The notes beneath the pieces were generated by a model. The model had not been told where the DNA came from and did no database searches. It was given only the letters and a program-made list of their open reading frames with translations. A program made the position numbers and the translations under genes. Below are positions 1 to 7,144 of a DNA stretch of 23,989 nt, in pieces; positions within the stretch are counted from its first letter, which is position 1; every line of letters begins with the position of its first letter. Source of the stretch: Azohydromonas lata NBRC 102462 (lineage in GTDB: Bacteria > Pseudomonadota > Gammaproteobacteria > Burkholderiales > Burkholderiaceae_C); contig CAMCTE010000012.1 in the NCBI GenBank assembly GCA_945878385.1, forward strand, positions 1-23,989, written 5' to 3'.

Positions 1-1157
1 CGGCCATCACCGCCATCCGCCGCGACATCCACGCGCACCCTGAACTCTGCTTTCAGGAAGTGCGCACCGCCGATGTGGTGGCGCAAGCCCTGCAGTCCTG
101 GGGTATTGAGGTGCACCGCGGCCTGGGCACCACTGGCGTGGTCGGCACCATCCGAAACGGCAGCAGCACCCGCGCCATCGGCCTGCGCGCGGACATGGAC
201 GCGCTGCCCATGACCGAACACAACAAGTTTGCGCATGCCAGCGTGCACCAGGGCAAGATGCACGCCTGCGGCCATGACGGACACACCGCCATGCTGCTGG
301 CTGCAGCCAAGCACCTTTCGCAGCAACGGAACTTCGATGGTGCGGTGCACTTCGTGTTCCAGCCGGCAGAAGAAGGCGGCGGCGGCGCACGGGAAATGAT
401 CAAGGAAGGCCTGTTCGAGAAATTCCCGATGCAGGCCATGTTCGGCATGCACAACTGGCCGGGCATGAAGGCCGGGCAGTTCGCCGTGTGCGAAGGCCCG
501 ATGATGGCCTCGAGCAACGAGTTCCACATCAAGATCATCGGCAAGGGCTCGCACGCCGCGCTGCCCCACAACGGCATCGACCCGGTACCCGTGGCCTGCC
601 AGATGGTGCAGGCCTTCCAGACCATCATCACGCGCAACAAGCGGCCGATCGATGCCGCCGTGATTTCGGTGACCATGATCCATGCCGGCGAGGCCACCAA
701 TGTGGTGCCCGACCACTGCGTGGTGCAGGGCACGGTGCGCACCTTCACCATCGAGATGCTCGACATGATCGAGCGCCGGATGAACGAGATCGCACAGCAC
801 ACCGCGGCCGCCTTCGGCGCCACGGTGGAATTTCAGTTCAAGCGCAATTACCCCCCCACCATCAACCACCAGGCCGAAGTCGCCTTCCTGCGCGAGGTGA
901 TGAAGGATGTGGTGGGCGAAGAAAACACGCTCGCGTTTGAGCCCACCATGGGAGCCGAGGACTTCAGCTACTTCCTGCAGAAGGTGCCGGGTTCGTACTT
1001 CGTGATCGGCAACGGCGACGGTGACCACCGCACCCCGGGCCACGGCATGGGGCCGTGCACCCTGCACAACCCCAACTATGATTTCAATGACGAGCTGATC
1101 GGCCCCGGCGGCAGCCTGTGGGTGCGCCTGGTGGAGCGCTGGTTGGCGCCGCGCTGA
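1..1157 (+). CDS. M20 family amidohydrolase (hippurate hydrolase-like), 5'-truncated
   Basis: This is a metal-dependent amidohydrolase of the M20D type, which cleaves N-acyl amino acids or related amides in the cytoplasm. The reading frame is open from base 3 and gives 384 residues, so only about 10-15 N-terminal residues lie outside the window (the family is about 390-400 long). A GTG at position 60 is internal and not the start, because the frame upstream reads IRRDIHAHPEL, the usual N-terminal family motif. Visible motifs are LRADMDALPM, the metal-binding HACGHDGHTA (bases about 261-290), the acidic pair in QPAEEGGGGA, GMHNWPG, GSHAALPHNGIDPV in the lid domain, and TMGAEDFSYF and GPCTLHNPNYDFND near the C-terminus. 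The stop TGA (1155-1157) abuts the stop of the convergent pgi. The substrate cannot be read from sequence; hippurate, other N-acyl amino acids or an indole-acetyl-amino acid are all possible. Confidence 0.93.
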   Translation, partial: AITAIRRDIHAHPELCFQEVRTADVVAQALQSWGIEVHRGLGTTGVVGTIRNGSSTRAIGLRADMDALPMTEHNKFAHASVHQGKMHACGHDGHTAMLLAAAKHLSQQRNFDGAVHFVFQPAEEGGGGAREMIKEGLFEKFPMQAMFGMHNWPGMKAGQFAVCEGPMMASSNEFHIKIIGKGSHAALPHNGIDPVPVACQMVQAFQTIITRNKRPIDAAVISVTMIHAGEATNVVPDHCVVQGTVRTFTIEMLDMIERRMNEIAQHTAAAFGATVEFQFKRNYPPTINHQAEVAFLREVMKDVVGEENTLAFEPTMGAEDFSYFLQKVPGSYFVIGNGDGDHRTPGHGMGPCTLHNPNYDFNDELIGPGGSLWVRLVERWLAPR

Positions 1158-1164
1158 TCAGCGC
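1151..1164. repeat. Perfect 14-bp palindrome holding two convergent stop codons
   Basis: GCGCTGATCAGCGC is its own reverse complement. Its centre contains the TGA stop of the amidohydrolase on the plus strand directly followed by the TGA stop of pgi on the minus strand; both proteins end in a CGC arginine codon. There is no T-run on either side, so a terminator role is not supported. Confidence 0.7.
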
Positions 1165-2762
1165 AAGCGCTGCAGGAGCCCGGCCGTCGAAGCATCCAGG
1201 CCGGCCACATCGCCGCTGTCCAGGCGCGGCAACAGTTGGTTGCACAGCGCCTTGCCCAACTCCACGCCCCACTGGTCGTAGGCGTTGATGCCCCACACCG
1301 CCGCGCTGGTGAAGACGCGGTGTTCATACAAGGCCACCAGCGCGCCCAGGGCATGCGGGTCCAAGCGCTCCAAAACGAAGGTGGTGCTGGGCCGGTTGCC
1401 GGGGAAGGTGCGGTGGCGTGAGATCACCTCCGGCGCCATCGACGGCGACGCCGTGGGCGGCTTTTCAAGCGCCGCCTCGTCGGCCGACTTGCCCAACATC
1501 AGCGCCTGGCTCTGCGCCAGGCAATTGGCCAACAGCTTGCGGTGCAGGCCCGCGATGCCATGCGTAGGCTCCTTCACCGCGATGAATTCCACGGGGATCA
1601 CATCCGTGCCTTGGTGCAGCATCTGGAAATAGGCATGCTGGCCGTTGGTGCCGGGTTCGCCCCACACCACAGGGCTCGTGGCAAAGGGCAGCGCCTGCCC
1701 ATCCACATCCACTGATTTGCCGTTGGACTCCATCTCCAACTGTTGCAGATAAGCCGGCAGGCGGCGCAATCCCTGGTGATAAGGCGCTACGCTGCGGCTG
1801 GAAAAGCCCAGGAAGTTGCGGTACCAAACATCCAACAAGCCCAGCTGCAAGGGCAGGTTCTGTTCGGGCAAGGCCTGCAGGAAATGCTGATCCATCTCAT
1901 GCGCGCCACGCAGGAAGGCGCGGAAGCCCTCAGCCCCCAGCGCGATGGCAATCGGCAGGCCGATGGCGCCCCACAGCGAATAGCGCCCGCCTACCCAGTC
2001 CCAGAATCCAAAGGTGGTCGAGATGCCGAATGCCGCTGCGGCCTTGAGGTTGGTGGTCACACCGACGAAGTGCCGCGCCACATCGCCCCCCCCCTGGGCC
2101 AGGAACCAGGCCTTGGCGGCCTCGGCGTTGGCCAGGGTTTCCTGCGTGGTGAAGGTCTTGGAGGCCACGATGAACAGCGCAGTGGCCGGGTTCAGTTGAC
2201 GCAGCACAGGCGCCAGGTCGTGACCATCGACATTGCTGACGAAGTGAAAGCGCAGGTCGGGGTGCACATGCGGGTCCAAGGCCGCCACTGCCATCTGCGG
2301 GCCCAAGTCGCTGCCGCCAATGCCGATGTTGACCACATCGCGAATGCCGCTGCGCGGCACATCGCGCACCTGCTCGGCGTAGGCCAGCATCTGGTCGAGC
2401 ACACCGTGCACCTCCTGCGCATGCAGGCCCTGCCCATGCGGGGCCCGAAGCGCGGTGTGCAGCACCGCGCGGCCTTCGGTCACATTCACGGGCGCACCGG
2501 CGAACATCGCATCCCGCCGTGCGGTCACGCCACAGGCTTGTGCAAGGGCGATCAACTGCGCGCGCACCGAGTCGTCCCACAGGTTCTTGCTCAGGTCTGC
2601 GAACACAGCGGGCGCCTGCAGGCTCAGGCGTTCAAAGCGTGCCGGGTCGCCTGCAAAGGCCTGGCGCAGGTCAAAAGACCGGGCCGCGCCCTGTGCATGC
2701 ATGTTCAGGGCAGCCCAGGCAGCGGTGTGGTCACCGCGGGTGTAGGCAGGCGTTGAAATCAT
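1158..2762 (-). CDS. pgi: Glucose-6-phosphate isomerase
   Basis: Interconverts glucose-6-phosphate and fructose-6-phosphate in the cytoplasm, linking glycolysis with the oxidative pentose-phosphate and Entner-Doudoroff routes. The protein has 534 residues, close to the usual 540-550. Motifs in order: GIGGSDLG (about 147-154), the phosphate-binding SKTFTTQET (about 201-209), DWVGGRYSLWGAIGLP (about 255), GRRLPAYLQQ-type segment followed by ESNGKSVD (about 345), the active-site WGEPGTNGQH (about 367-376), and the C-terminal signature INAYDQWGVELGK (about 492-504). The ATG at 2762 is chosen because GGAG lies 8 nt upstream; a GTG 9 nt further upstream overlaps that ribosome binding site. It follows tal by 44 nt on the same strand with no obvious terminator, so tal-pgi probably form one transcript under the tal/zwf regulatory region. 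The stop codon abuts the convergent amidohydrolase stop. Confidence 0.97.
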   Translation of the reverse strand: MISTPAYTRGDHTAAWAALNMHAQGAARSFDLRQAFAGDPARFERLSLQAPAVFADLSKNLWDDSVRAQLIALAQACGVTARRDAMFAGAPVNVTEGRAVLHTALRAPHGQGLHAQEVHGVLDQMLAYAEQVRDVPRSGIRDVVNIGIGGSDLGPQMAVAALDPHVHPDLRFHFVSNVDGHDLAPVLRQLNPATALFIVASKTFTTQETLANAEAAKAWFLAQGGGDVARHFVGVTTNLKAAAAFGISTTFGFWDWVGGRYSLWGAIGLPIAIALGAEGFRAFLRGAHEMDQHFLQALPEQNLPLQLGLLDVWYRNFLGFSSRSVAPYHQGLRRLPAYLQQLEMESNGKSVDVDGQALPFATSPVVWGEPGTNGQHAYFQMLHQGTDVIPVEFIAVKEPTHGIAGLHRKLLANCLAQSQALMLGKSADEAALEKPPTASPSMAPEVISRHRTFPGNRPSTTFVLERLDPHALGALVALYEHRVFTSAAVWGINAYDQWGVELGKALCNQLLPRLDSGDVAGLDASTAGLLQRLR

Positions 2763-2806
2763 CGTCACCACTCCAGATCCACAACAGGTGTTCAGTTGTT
2801 CCGTCT

Positions 2807-3760
2807 TCAGGCCATCTGCGCCTGAACCAACCCATCGAGCTTGCCCGCGTCGGCCGCAAAAGCCCGGATACCTTCTGCAAGCTTTTCCGTGGCCATCGCA
2901 TCGGCATTCAAGGCATAGCGGAAGGCCGCCTCATCGAAGTGCACGCGCTGCACTGGCTTGACCCGCGCCGCCTCTGCGCTCAAGTGCACCGGCACCGCAT
3001 CGCTGCTGGACTGCAGTTGCGCCAGCAACTCCGGGCTGATGGTCAGCAGATCGCAGCCGGAAAGCGCCAAGATCTGTCCGACATTGCGAAAGCTTGCACC
3101 CATCACTTCGGTGCGGATGTCGAAGTGCTTGTAGTACTCGTAGATTTGCGCCACCGAACGCACGCCGGGGTCGTTCGCGCCGGCCATCGTGGCTTCATCC
3201 CACTGCGCACCGGCGTTCTTCTTGGCCCAGTCATAGATGCGGCCCACGAAGGGCGAAATCAGTTGGACACCCGCATCACCGCAGGCCACCGCCTGGCAAA
3301 ACGAAAACAGCAGGGTGAGGTTGCAGTGGATGCCCTCGCGTTCGAGCTCGGCCGCGGCCTGGATGCCCTCCCAGGTCGAGGCAATCTTGATGAGCACGCG
3401 ATCGCGCCCCACGCCAGCGGCCTCGTACAGCTTCATGATGGCGTGTGCGCGCTGCACCGTGGCGACGCGGTCGAAGCTCAGCCGCGCATCCACCTCGGTG
3501 CTCACCCGCCCGGGCACCACCTTGAGAATTTCCAGCCCGAAACGCACCAGCACCCGGTCAATCACATCAGGCAGGGACATGCCTCGATGGGCCGCCACCA
3601 CCTCAGCCAACAGCGGCGCGTACTCGGGCTGCTGCACCGCCTTGAGAATGAGAGAAGGGTTGGTGGTGGCGTCTCGCGGGGCGAACTGCGCGAGCTGCTT
3701 GAAGTTGCCGGTATCGGCCACTACGGTCGTGTGGCGCTTGAGTTGATCGAGTTGGTTCAT
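2807..3760 (-). CDS. tal: Transaldolase (class I, TalB type)
   Basis: Transfers a dihydroxyacetone unit between sugar phosphates in the non-oxidative pentose-phosphate pathway through a Schiff-base lysine. The protein is 317 residues, the same length as E. coli TalB. The N-terminus MNQLDQLKRHTTVVADTG, the DATTNPSLIL segment (about 30-39), LKVVPGRVSTEVDARLS (about 79-95), the catalytic lysine in DRVLIKIASTWEG (Lys125), CNLTLLFSF, SPFVGRIYDW and GASFRN are all typical. The start at 3760 is supported by GGAA 6 nt upstream; the open frame extends 15 codons further but without family similarity or a ribosome site. It diverges from zwf, and the shared 97-bp spacer carries a HexR-type dyad, so it is likely co-regulated with zwf. 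pgi follows in the same direction. Confidence 0.97.
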   Translation of the reverse strand: MNQLDQLKRHTTVVADTGNFKQLAQFAPRDATTNPSLILKAVQQPEYAPLLAEVVAAHRGMSLPDVIDRVLVRFGLEILKVVPGRVSTEVDARLSFDRVATVQRAHAIMKLYEAAGVGRDRVLIKIASTWEGIQAAAELEREGIHCNLTLLFSFCQAVACGDAGVQLISPFVGRIYDWAKKNAGAQWDEATMAGANDPGVRSVAQIYEYYKHFDIRTEVMGASFRNVGQILALSGCDLLTISPELLAQLQSSSDAVPVHLSAEAARVKPVQRVHFDEAAFRYALNADAMATEKLAEGIRAFAADAGKLDGLVQAQMA

Positions 3761-3785
3761 CGTCGCTTCCTTCGATTTGACCCGC

Positions 3786-3800
3786 GCATGAAACTCATGC
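3786..3800. promoter_or_regulatory. Second 15-bp dyad in the tal/zwf spacer
   Basis: GCATGAAACTCATGC consists of arms GCATGA and TCATGC around AAC, the same 6-3-6 geometry as the adjacent HexR-like box but with a different sequence. Its centre lies 26 bp from that of the HexR-like dyad. It could be an operator of another regulator, a hairpin in the tal leader, or chance. No factor is recognised. Confidence 0.3.
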
Positions 3801-3811
3801 ATCATCCGAAG

Positions 3812-3826
3812 TGTAACTTTGTTACA
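3812..3826. promoter_or_regulatory. Candidate HexR operator between tal and zwf
   Basis: TGTAACTTTGTTACA is a perfect 6-3-6 dyad. It matches 13 of 15 positions of the proteobacterial HexR consensus as I recall it (TGTARTWWWAYTACA), and the two mismatches are symmetric. It sits in the divergent tal/zwf spacer, 31 bp before the zwf ATG, and hexR itself is encoded just downstream of zwf. Longer arms CCGAAGTG (3806-3813) and CACTTCGG (3828-3835) flank it, so the whole segment may also fold in RNA. A weak zwf promoter can be proposed (TTGACC at 3777-3782, 17 bp, CATCAT at 3800-3805), which would place the dyad at the transcription start; this promoter is a guess. Confidence 0.72.
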
Positions 3827-3857
3827 TCACTTCGGTGGTGGTTTTCAGCGAGTCTTC

Positions 3858-5318
3858 ATGTCCTTTGATCTCATCCTCTTCGGCGGCACGGGTGACCTCA
3901 CCTGGCGCAAGTTGATGCCCGCCCTCTTTCAGGCCTGGCGCCACCACAAGCTGCCGCCGGGCGGCCGAATTCTCGCCGTGGCGCGGGATGACCGCAGCGA
4001 CGAGCAATACCGCGCCTTCATCCGCGAACGCTTCTTCGAAGTCGAAGCAGCCAAGCAGCCCAGCCAGGAAGAATTCGACCGCTTCTCGGAACTGCTGCAC
4101 TACCGCCGCATGGACCTGTCCCAGGCCAGCGACTACGAAGGCCTCAAGGCCTGGGTGGACGCGCGAGGCGCTTCCACTGTCGTGCTGTTCCTGGCCACGA
4201 GCCCTCACCTGTTTCCCCAAATCTGCCAGCAGTTGGGTGCGGTGGGCTTGAACAGCCCGCATGTGCGCGTGGTGCTGGAAAAGCCCCTGGGCCATGACCT
4301 GCAAAGCGCACAGGAGATCAACCGCGCGGTGGCCAGCGCCTTCACCGAACGGCAGGCCCTGCGCATTGACCACTACCTGGGCAAGCCCGCGGTGCAGAAC
4401 CTCTCGGCGCTGCGCTTTGGCAACGCGCTGTTCGAGCCGCTGTGGCGCCGTGAATCCATCTCCAATATCCAGATCACATTGGCCGAGGGCATCGGCGTGG
4501 GCACCCGCGGCGACTTCTACGACCGCACCGGCGCCCTGCGCGACATGATCCAGAACCATGCGCTGCAGTTGTTGACGATGATTGCGATGGAGCCGCCTCC
4601 GTCCAACGATGCAGACGCCATTCGCGACGAAAAGCTCAAGGTGCTGAAGTCGCTCAAACCCTTTACGGCCGAAACCGTGGTGCGCGATGTGGTGCGCGGC
4701 CAATACCGCACCGGCATGATCGATGGCAAGAAGGTGCCGGGCTACCTGGAAGAGGTGAAAGTGCCCGAAGGCAGCCCTTGTGAAACCTTCGTGGCCCTGC
4801 GCACCGAGGTGCAGAACTGGCGCTGGGCCGGTGTGCCGTTCTACCTGCGCACCGGCAAGCGCCTGGCTGCGCGCGAAGCACAGATCGTGGTGAACTTCCG
4901 GCCGGTGCCCCACCCCATCTTCCCGGGTGCGGCCCGTGCCAACAAGCTCGTGATCAAGCTGCAACCCGAAGATGGCCTGGAATTGCACCTGCTGGCGGCC
5001 AAGGGCGGCTTGGGCCCCGGCGGCAGCGGCACCGAACAACTCTCGCCGGTGTCGCTGGACCTGGATTTTGACAAGGCCTTCCCCACCGACCGCATCGGCG
5101 CCTATGAACGCCTGCTGCTGGATGCCCTGGCCGGCCGCCTGAACCTGTTCGTGCGCAGCGACGAGCAGGAACAGGCCTGGCGCTGGGTGGAGCCGATCCT
5201 GAACCACTGGGCGCAAGACACGGAAGGCCCGCGGCCCTATGTGGCAGGCAGTTGGGGCCCGCCGGCGGCCAGTGCCCTGGTGGCGCGCGATGGCCACGCC
5301 TGGGCCGAAGAACAATAA
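3858..5318 (+). CDS. zwf: Glucose-6-phosphate 1-dehydrogenase
   Basis: Oxidises glucose-6-phosphate to 6-phosphogluconolactone with NAD(P)+, the committed step into the oxidative pentose-phosphate and Entner-Doudoroff pathways. The 486-residue length is normal. The N-terminal nucleotide-binding motif is GGTGDLTWRKLMPALF (9-24, the family GASGDL site), the substrate-binding motif is RIDHYLGK (169-176), and VPFYLRTGKRL follows at about 326-336 in the C-terminal domain. The residue after RIDHYLGK is Pro rather than the common Glu. The ATG at 3858 starts the conserved MSFDLILFGG; the frame is open for 13 more codons, but these run back through the operator region and look non-coding. hexR begins 14 nt after the stop, so zwf-hexR is probably one transcript under HexR control. 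Confidence 0.97.
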   Translation: MSFDLILFGGTGDLTWRKLMPALFQAWRHHKLPPGGRILAVARDDRSDEQYRAFIRERFFEVEAAKQPSQEEFDRFSELLHYRRMDLSQASDYEGLKAWVDARGASTVVLFLATSPHLFPQICQQLGAVGLNSPHVRVVLEKPLGHDLQSAQEINRAVASAFTERQALRIDHYLGKPAVQNLSALRFGNALFEPLWRRESISNIQITLAEGIGVGTRGDFYDRTGALRDMIQNHALQLLTMIAMEPPPSNDADAIRDEKLKVLKSLKPFTAETVVRDVVRGQYRTGMIDGKKVPGYLEEVKVPEGSPCETFVALRTEVQNWRWAGVPFYLRTGKRLAAREAQIVVNFRPVPHPIFPGAARANKLVIKLQPEDGLELHLLAAKGGLGPGGSGTEQLSPVSLDLDFDKAFPTDRIGAYERLLLDALAGRLNLFVRSDEQEQAWRWVEPILNHWAQDTEGPRPYVAGSWGPPAASALVARDGHAWAEEQ

Positions 5319-5332
5319 GGGACGCACCGGAT

Positions 5333-6208
5333 ATGAGCCTGCTTGACCGCATCCGGGCCTCCCTGCCGGCACTGCCTCCTGCCGAACAGCGGGTGGCCAA
5401 ACTGGTCTTGGCCGACCCGCGCAGCTTCGCCAGCCTGCCGGTGGTGGAACTGGCCGAGCGCTCCCATGTGAGCAAGCCCACCGTGGTGCGCTTTTGCCGC
5501 AGCGTGGGCTACGACGGTCTGGCTGATTTCAAACTCAAGCTCGCCGGCACGGTCAACGAGGGCGTGCCCTTCGTGCACCGAGCGGTCGACGAAGACGACA
5601 AGCCCCACGACATCGTCGTCAAGGTCATCGACAACGCCGTCAGTGCCCTGCTGCGCTACCGCAATGAAGCAGCAGACCACGCATTCGAAACCGCCATCGA
5701 AGCCCTGACCCGCGCCTGCCGCAGCAAGGGACGCATCGAGTTCTACGGTGTGGGCAACTCCGGTATCGTGGCGCAGGACGCACAACACAAGTTCTTTCGT
5801 CTGGGCGTCACGGCCACGGCCATCAGCGACGGCCATGTGCAGGTGATGAGCGCTACCATGCTCGGGCCCGGCGACTGCGCGGTGATCATCTCGAATTCCG
5901 GCCGCAGTCGCGACCTGCTGGACGCTGAGGACATTGCTCACCGCAAGGGAGCCAGCACGGTGCTGATCACGGCCAGCGCCTCACCGCTGGCGCATGTGGC
6001 CAATGGCCACAACCGCGTCTTGCTGGCCGCCGACCACCCGGAAGATCACGACCGCTACAGCCCGATGGTGTCGCGGTTGCTGCACCTGACCATCGTGGAC
6101 ATCCTGACCACCGGCGTGGCCCTGCGCTTGGGCCCCGACATGCGAGGGCCTTTGCAGGAAATCAAGCGAAACCTCAGGGCGCGGCGCTATCTGCCGAATG
6201 CCCGATAG
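5333..6208 (+). CDS. hexR: HexR-like transcriptional regulator (RpiR family)
   Basis: A cytoplasmic regulator of hexose and Entner-Doudoroff metabolism; HexR proteins release DNA when they bind 2-keto-3-deoxy-6-phosphogluconate. The protein has 291 residues. The N-terminal RpiR helix-turn-helix spans about 1-75 (PVVELAERSHVSKPTVVRFC, 36-55). A SIS sugar-phosphate-binding domain follows, with YGVGNSG (138-144) and ISNSGRSRD (186-194), the serine-bearing loops of this family. The start is ATG 5333, giving MSLLDRI, with AAGGGA about 10 nt upstream. Its place directly after zwf and the HexR-like dyad before zwf both support HexR over other RpiR members. The last 35 nt overlap the convergent end of mlaB. 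Confidence 0.92.
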   Translation: MSLLDRIRASLPALPPAEQRVAKLVLADPRSFASLPVVELAERSHVSKPTVVRFCRSVGYDGLADFKLKLAGTVNEGVPFVHRAVDEDDKPHDIVVKVIDNAVSALLRYRNEAADHAFETAIEALTRACRSKGRIEFYGVGNSGIVAQDAQHKFFRLGVTATAISDGHVQVMSATMLGPGDCAVIISNSGRSRDLLDAEDIAHRKGASTVLITASASPLAHVANGHNRVLLAADHPEDHDRYSPMVSRLLHLTIVDILTTGVALRLGPDMRGPLQEIKRNLRARRYLPNAR

Positions 6209-6479
6209 GCGCCACACCGAACAGATCGGCCACGCCGTACAGGCTCATGAGCGCGGCCAGTTTGGGCGGCACACCACTCACTGAGAAGGCCAGACCGCGC
6301 TCCTGCATCTGACGCCGACATTGCAGCAGCACCGCAATCGCTGCCGTGTCCAGTTCGCGCAAACCGGCGGCATCCAAGCTTACCTGGGGTCCCGGCGCAT
6401 CGCGCAACAGCCGTTGCAGCGCCGCCATCACCGCGCTGGCCTGCTGCATCGTCAAAGATTCAGGCAGCGCGATGCTCAC
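6174..6479 (-). CDS. mlaB: STAS-domain protein MlaB of the phospholipid transporter
   Basis: MlaB is the small cytoplasmic STAS protein that binds the ATPase MlaF and is needed for assembly and activity of the inner-membrane MlaFEDB complex. The 101-residue product is about the usual size and consists of one STAS fold; the segment SLDAAGLRELDTAAIAVLLQ (about 34-53) matches the anti-sigma-antagonist-like motif around the conserved Thr/Ser. The GTG start at 6479 overlaps the mlaC stop in a GTGA junction, so translation is probably coupled. It is the last gene of the mla operon. Its 3' end overlaps the 3' end of hexR on the other strand by 35 nt, and I see no terminator between them. Confidence 0.88.
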   Translation of the reverse strand: MSIALPESLTMQQASAVMAALQRLLRDAPGPQVSLDAAGLRELDTAAIAVLLQCRRQMQERGLAFSVSGVPPKLAALMSLYGVADLFGVAPIGHSADSAAP

Positions 6480-7111
6480 GCTTTGGACGCACTCTTGTTG
6501 CGCTCGGCCAATTTGGTGATCAGGCCATCGATGCCCGAGGCGGTGATCTCCTGCGCGAAGCTCGAACGGTACTGTTCGACCAGCCAGATGCCCAACACAT
6601 TGAAGTCATAGACCTTCCAGCCGCTGCCGCTGCGCTCCATCCGATAGTCCAACTGGATCGGCTCGCCGCGGCCCTTGATTTCGGTGCGCACCACCACCTC
6701 GTTGTCGGTGGGGTTGGCGCGCAGGGGCTTGAGCGCAATCGACTGGTCCTTAACCTGCGCCAAAGCGCCTGCATAGGTGCGCACCAGAAGCAGCTTGAAT
6801 TCGTCCTGCAGGCGCTGTTGCTGCTCGGGCGTGGCGGTGCGCCAGTGGCGCCCCACAGCCGAAGCGGTCATGCGCTGGAAGTTCACATGCGGCATCACCT
6901 TGGTGTCCACCAGGGCCACCACTCGGGCCACGTCACCGGCCTGGATCGCCTTGTCAGACTTCACCGTGTTGAGCACCTCGGTGGACAACTCGAGGATGAA
7001 TACATCCGGTGCGGGCGCTGCAGTAGTTTGGGCCTGTGCTGCACCCGCGGGCAGCAAAAGAGCCAGGGTCAACAAAAGCGCGCGGCGCGTTCCGGCGATG
7101 GCATTCGACAT
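6476..7111 (-). CDS. mlaC: Periplasmic phospholipid carrier MlaC
   Basis: MlaC carries phospholipid across the periplasm between outer-membrane MlaA and the inner-membrane MCE complex. The 211-residue product starts with a signal peptide (basic GTRR, hydrophobic LLLTLALLLPAGAAQAQ, cleavage probably after AQA) followed by a Tol_Tol_Ttg2 domain; PHVNFQRMTASAVGRHWR, PEQQQRLQDEFKLLLVRTYA and GSGWKVYDFNVLGIWLV are typical. Three in-frame ATGs cluster at 7123, 7114 and 7111. I prefer 7111 because GAGG lies 6 nt upstream of it, while no ribosome site precedes 7123. The gene follows mlaA by about 33 nt and its stop overlaps the mlaB start by 4 nt. Confidence 0.93.
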   Translation of the reverse strand: MSNAIAGTRRALLLTLALLLPAGAAQAQTTAAPAPDVFILELSTEVLNTVKSDKAIQAGDVARVVALVDTKVMPHVNFQRMTASAVGRHWRTATPEQQQRLQDEFKLLLVRTYAGALAQVKDQSIALKPLRANPTDNEVVVRTEIKGRGEPIQLDYRMERSGSGWKVYDFNVLGIWLVEQYRSSFAQEITASGIDGLITKLAERNKSASKA

Positions 7112-7144
7112 CATGTTCCTCATTTGGATTCTGGGAGCAAACCT

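Noticed and set aside
60..62. GTG as the start of the amidohydrolase
   Set aside because: The conserved IRRDIHAHPEL segment is encoded upstream of it in the same frame, so the true start is outside the window.
2519..3868. Plus-strand open frame of 449 codons antisense to pgi and tal
   Set aside because: Both minus-strand genes have full families and motifs; the plus-strand frame has shadow composition and crosses the operator region.
3822..5372. Open frame of 516 codons antisense to zwf
   Set aside because: It covers zwf in reverse, is rich in His/Gln/Ala and has no family motif; zwf is certain.
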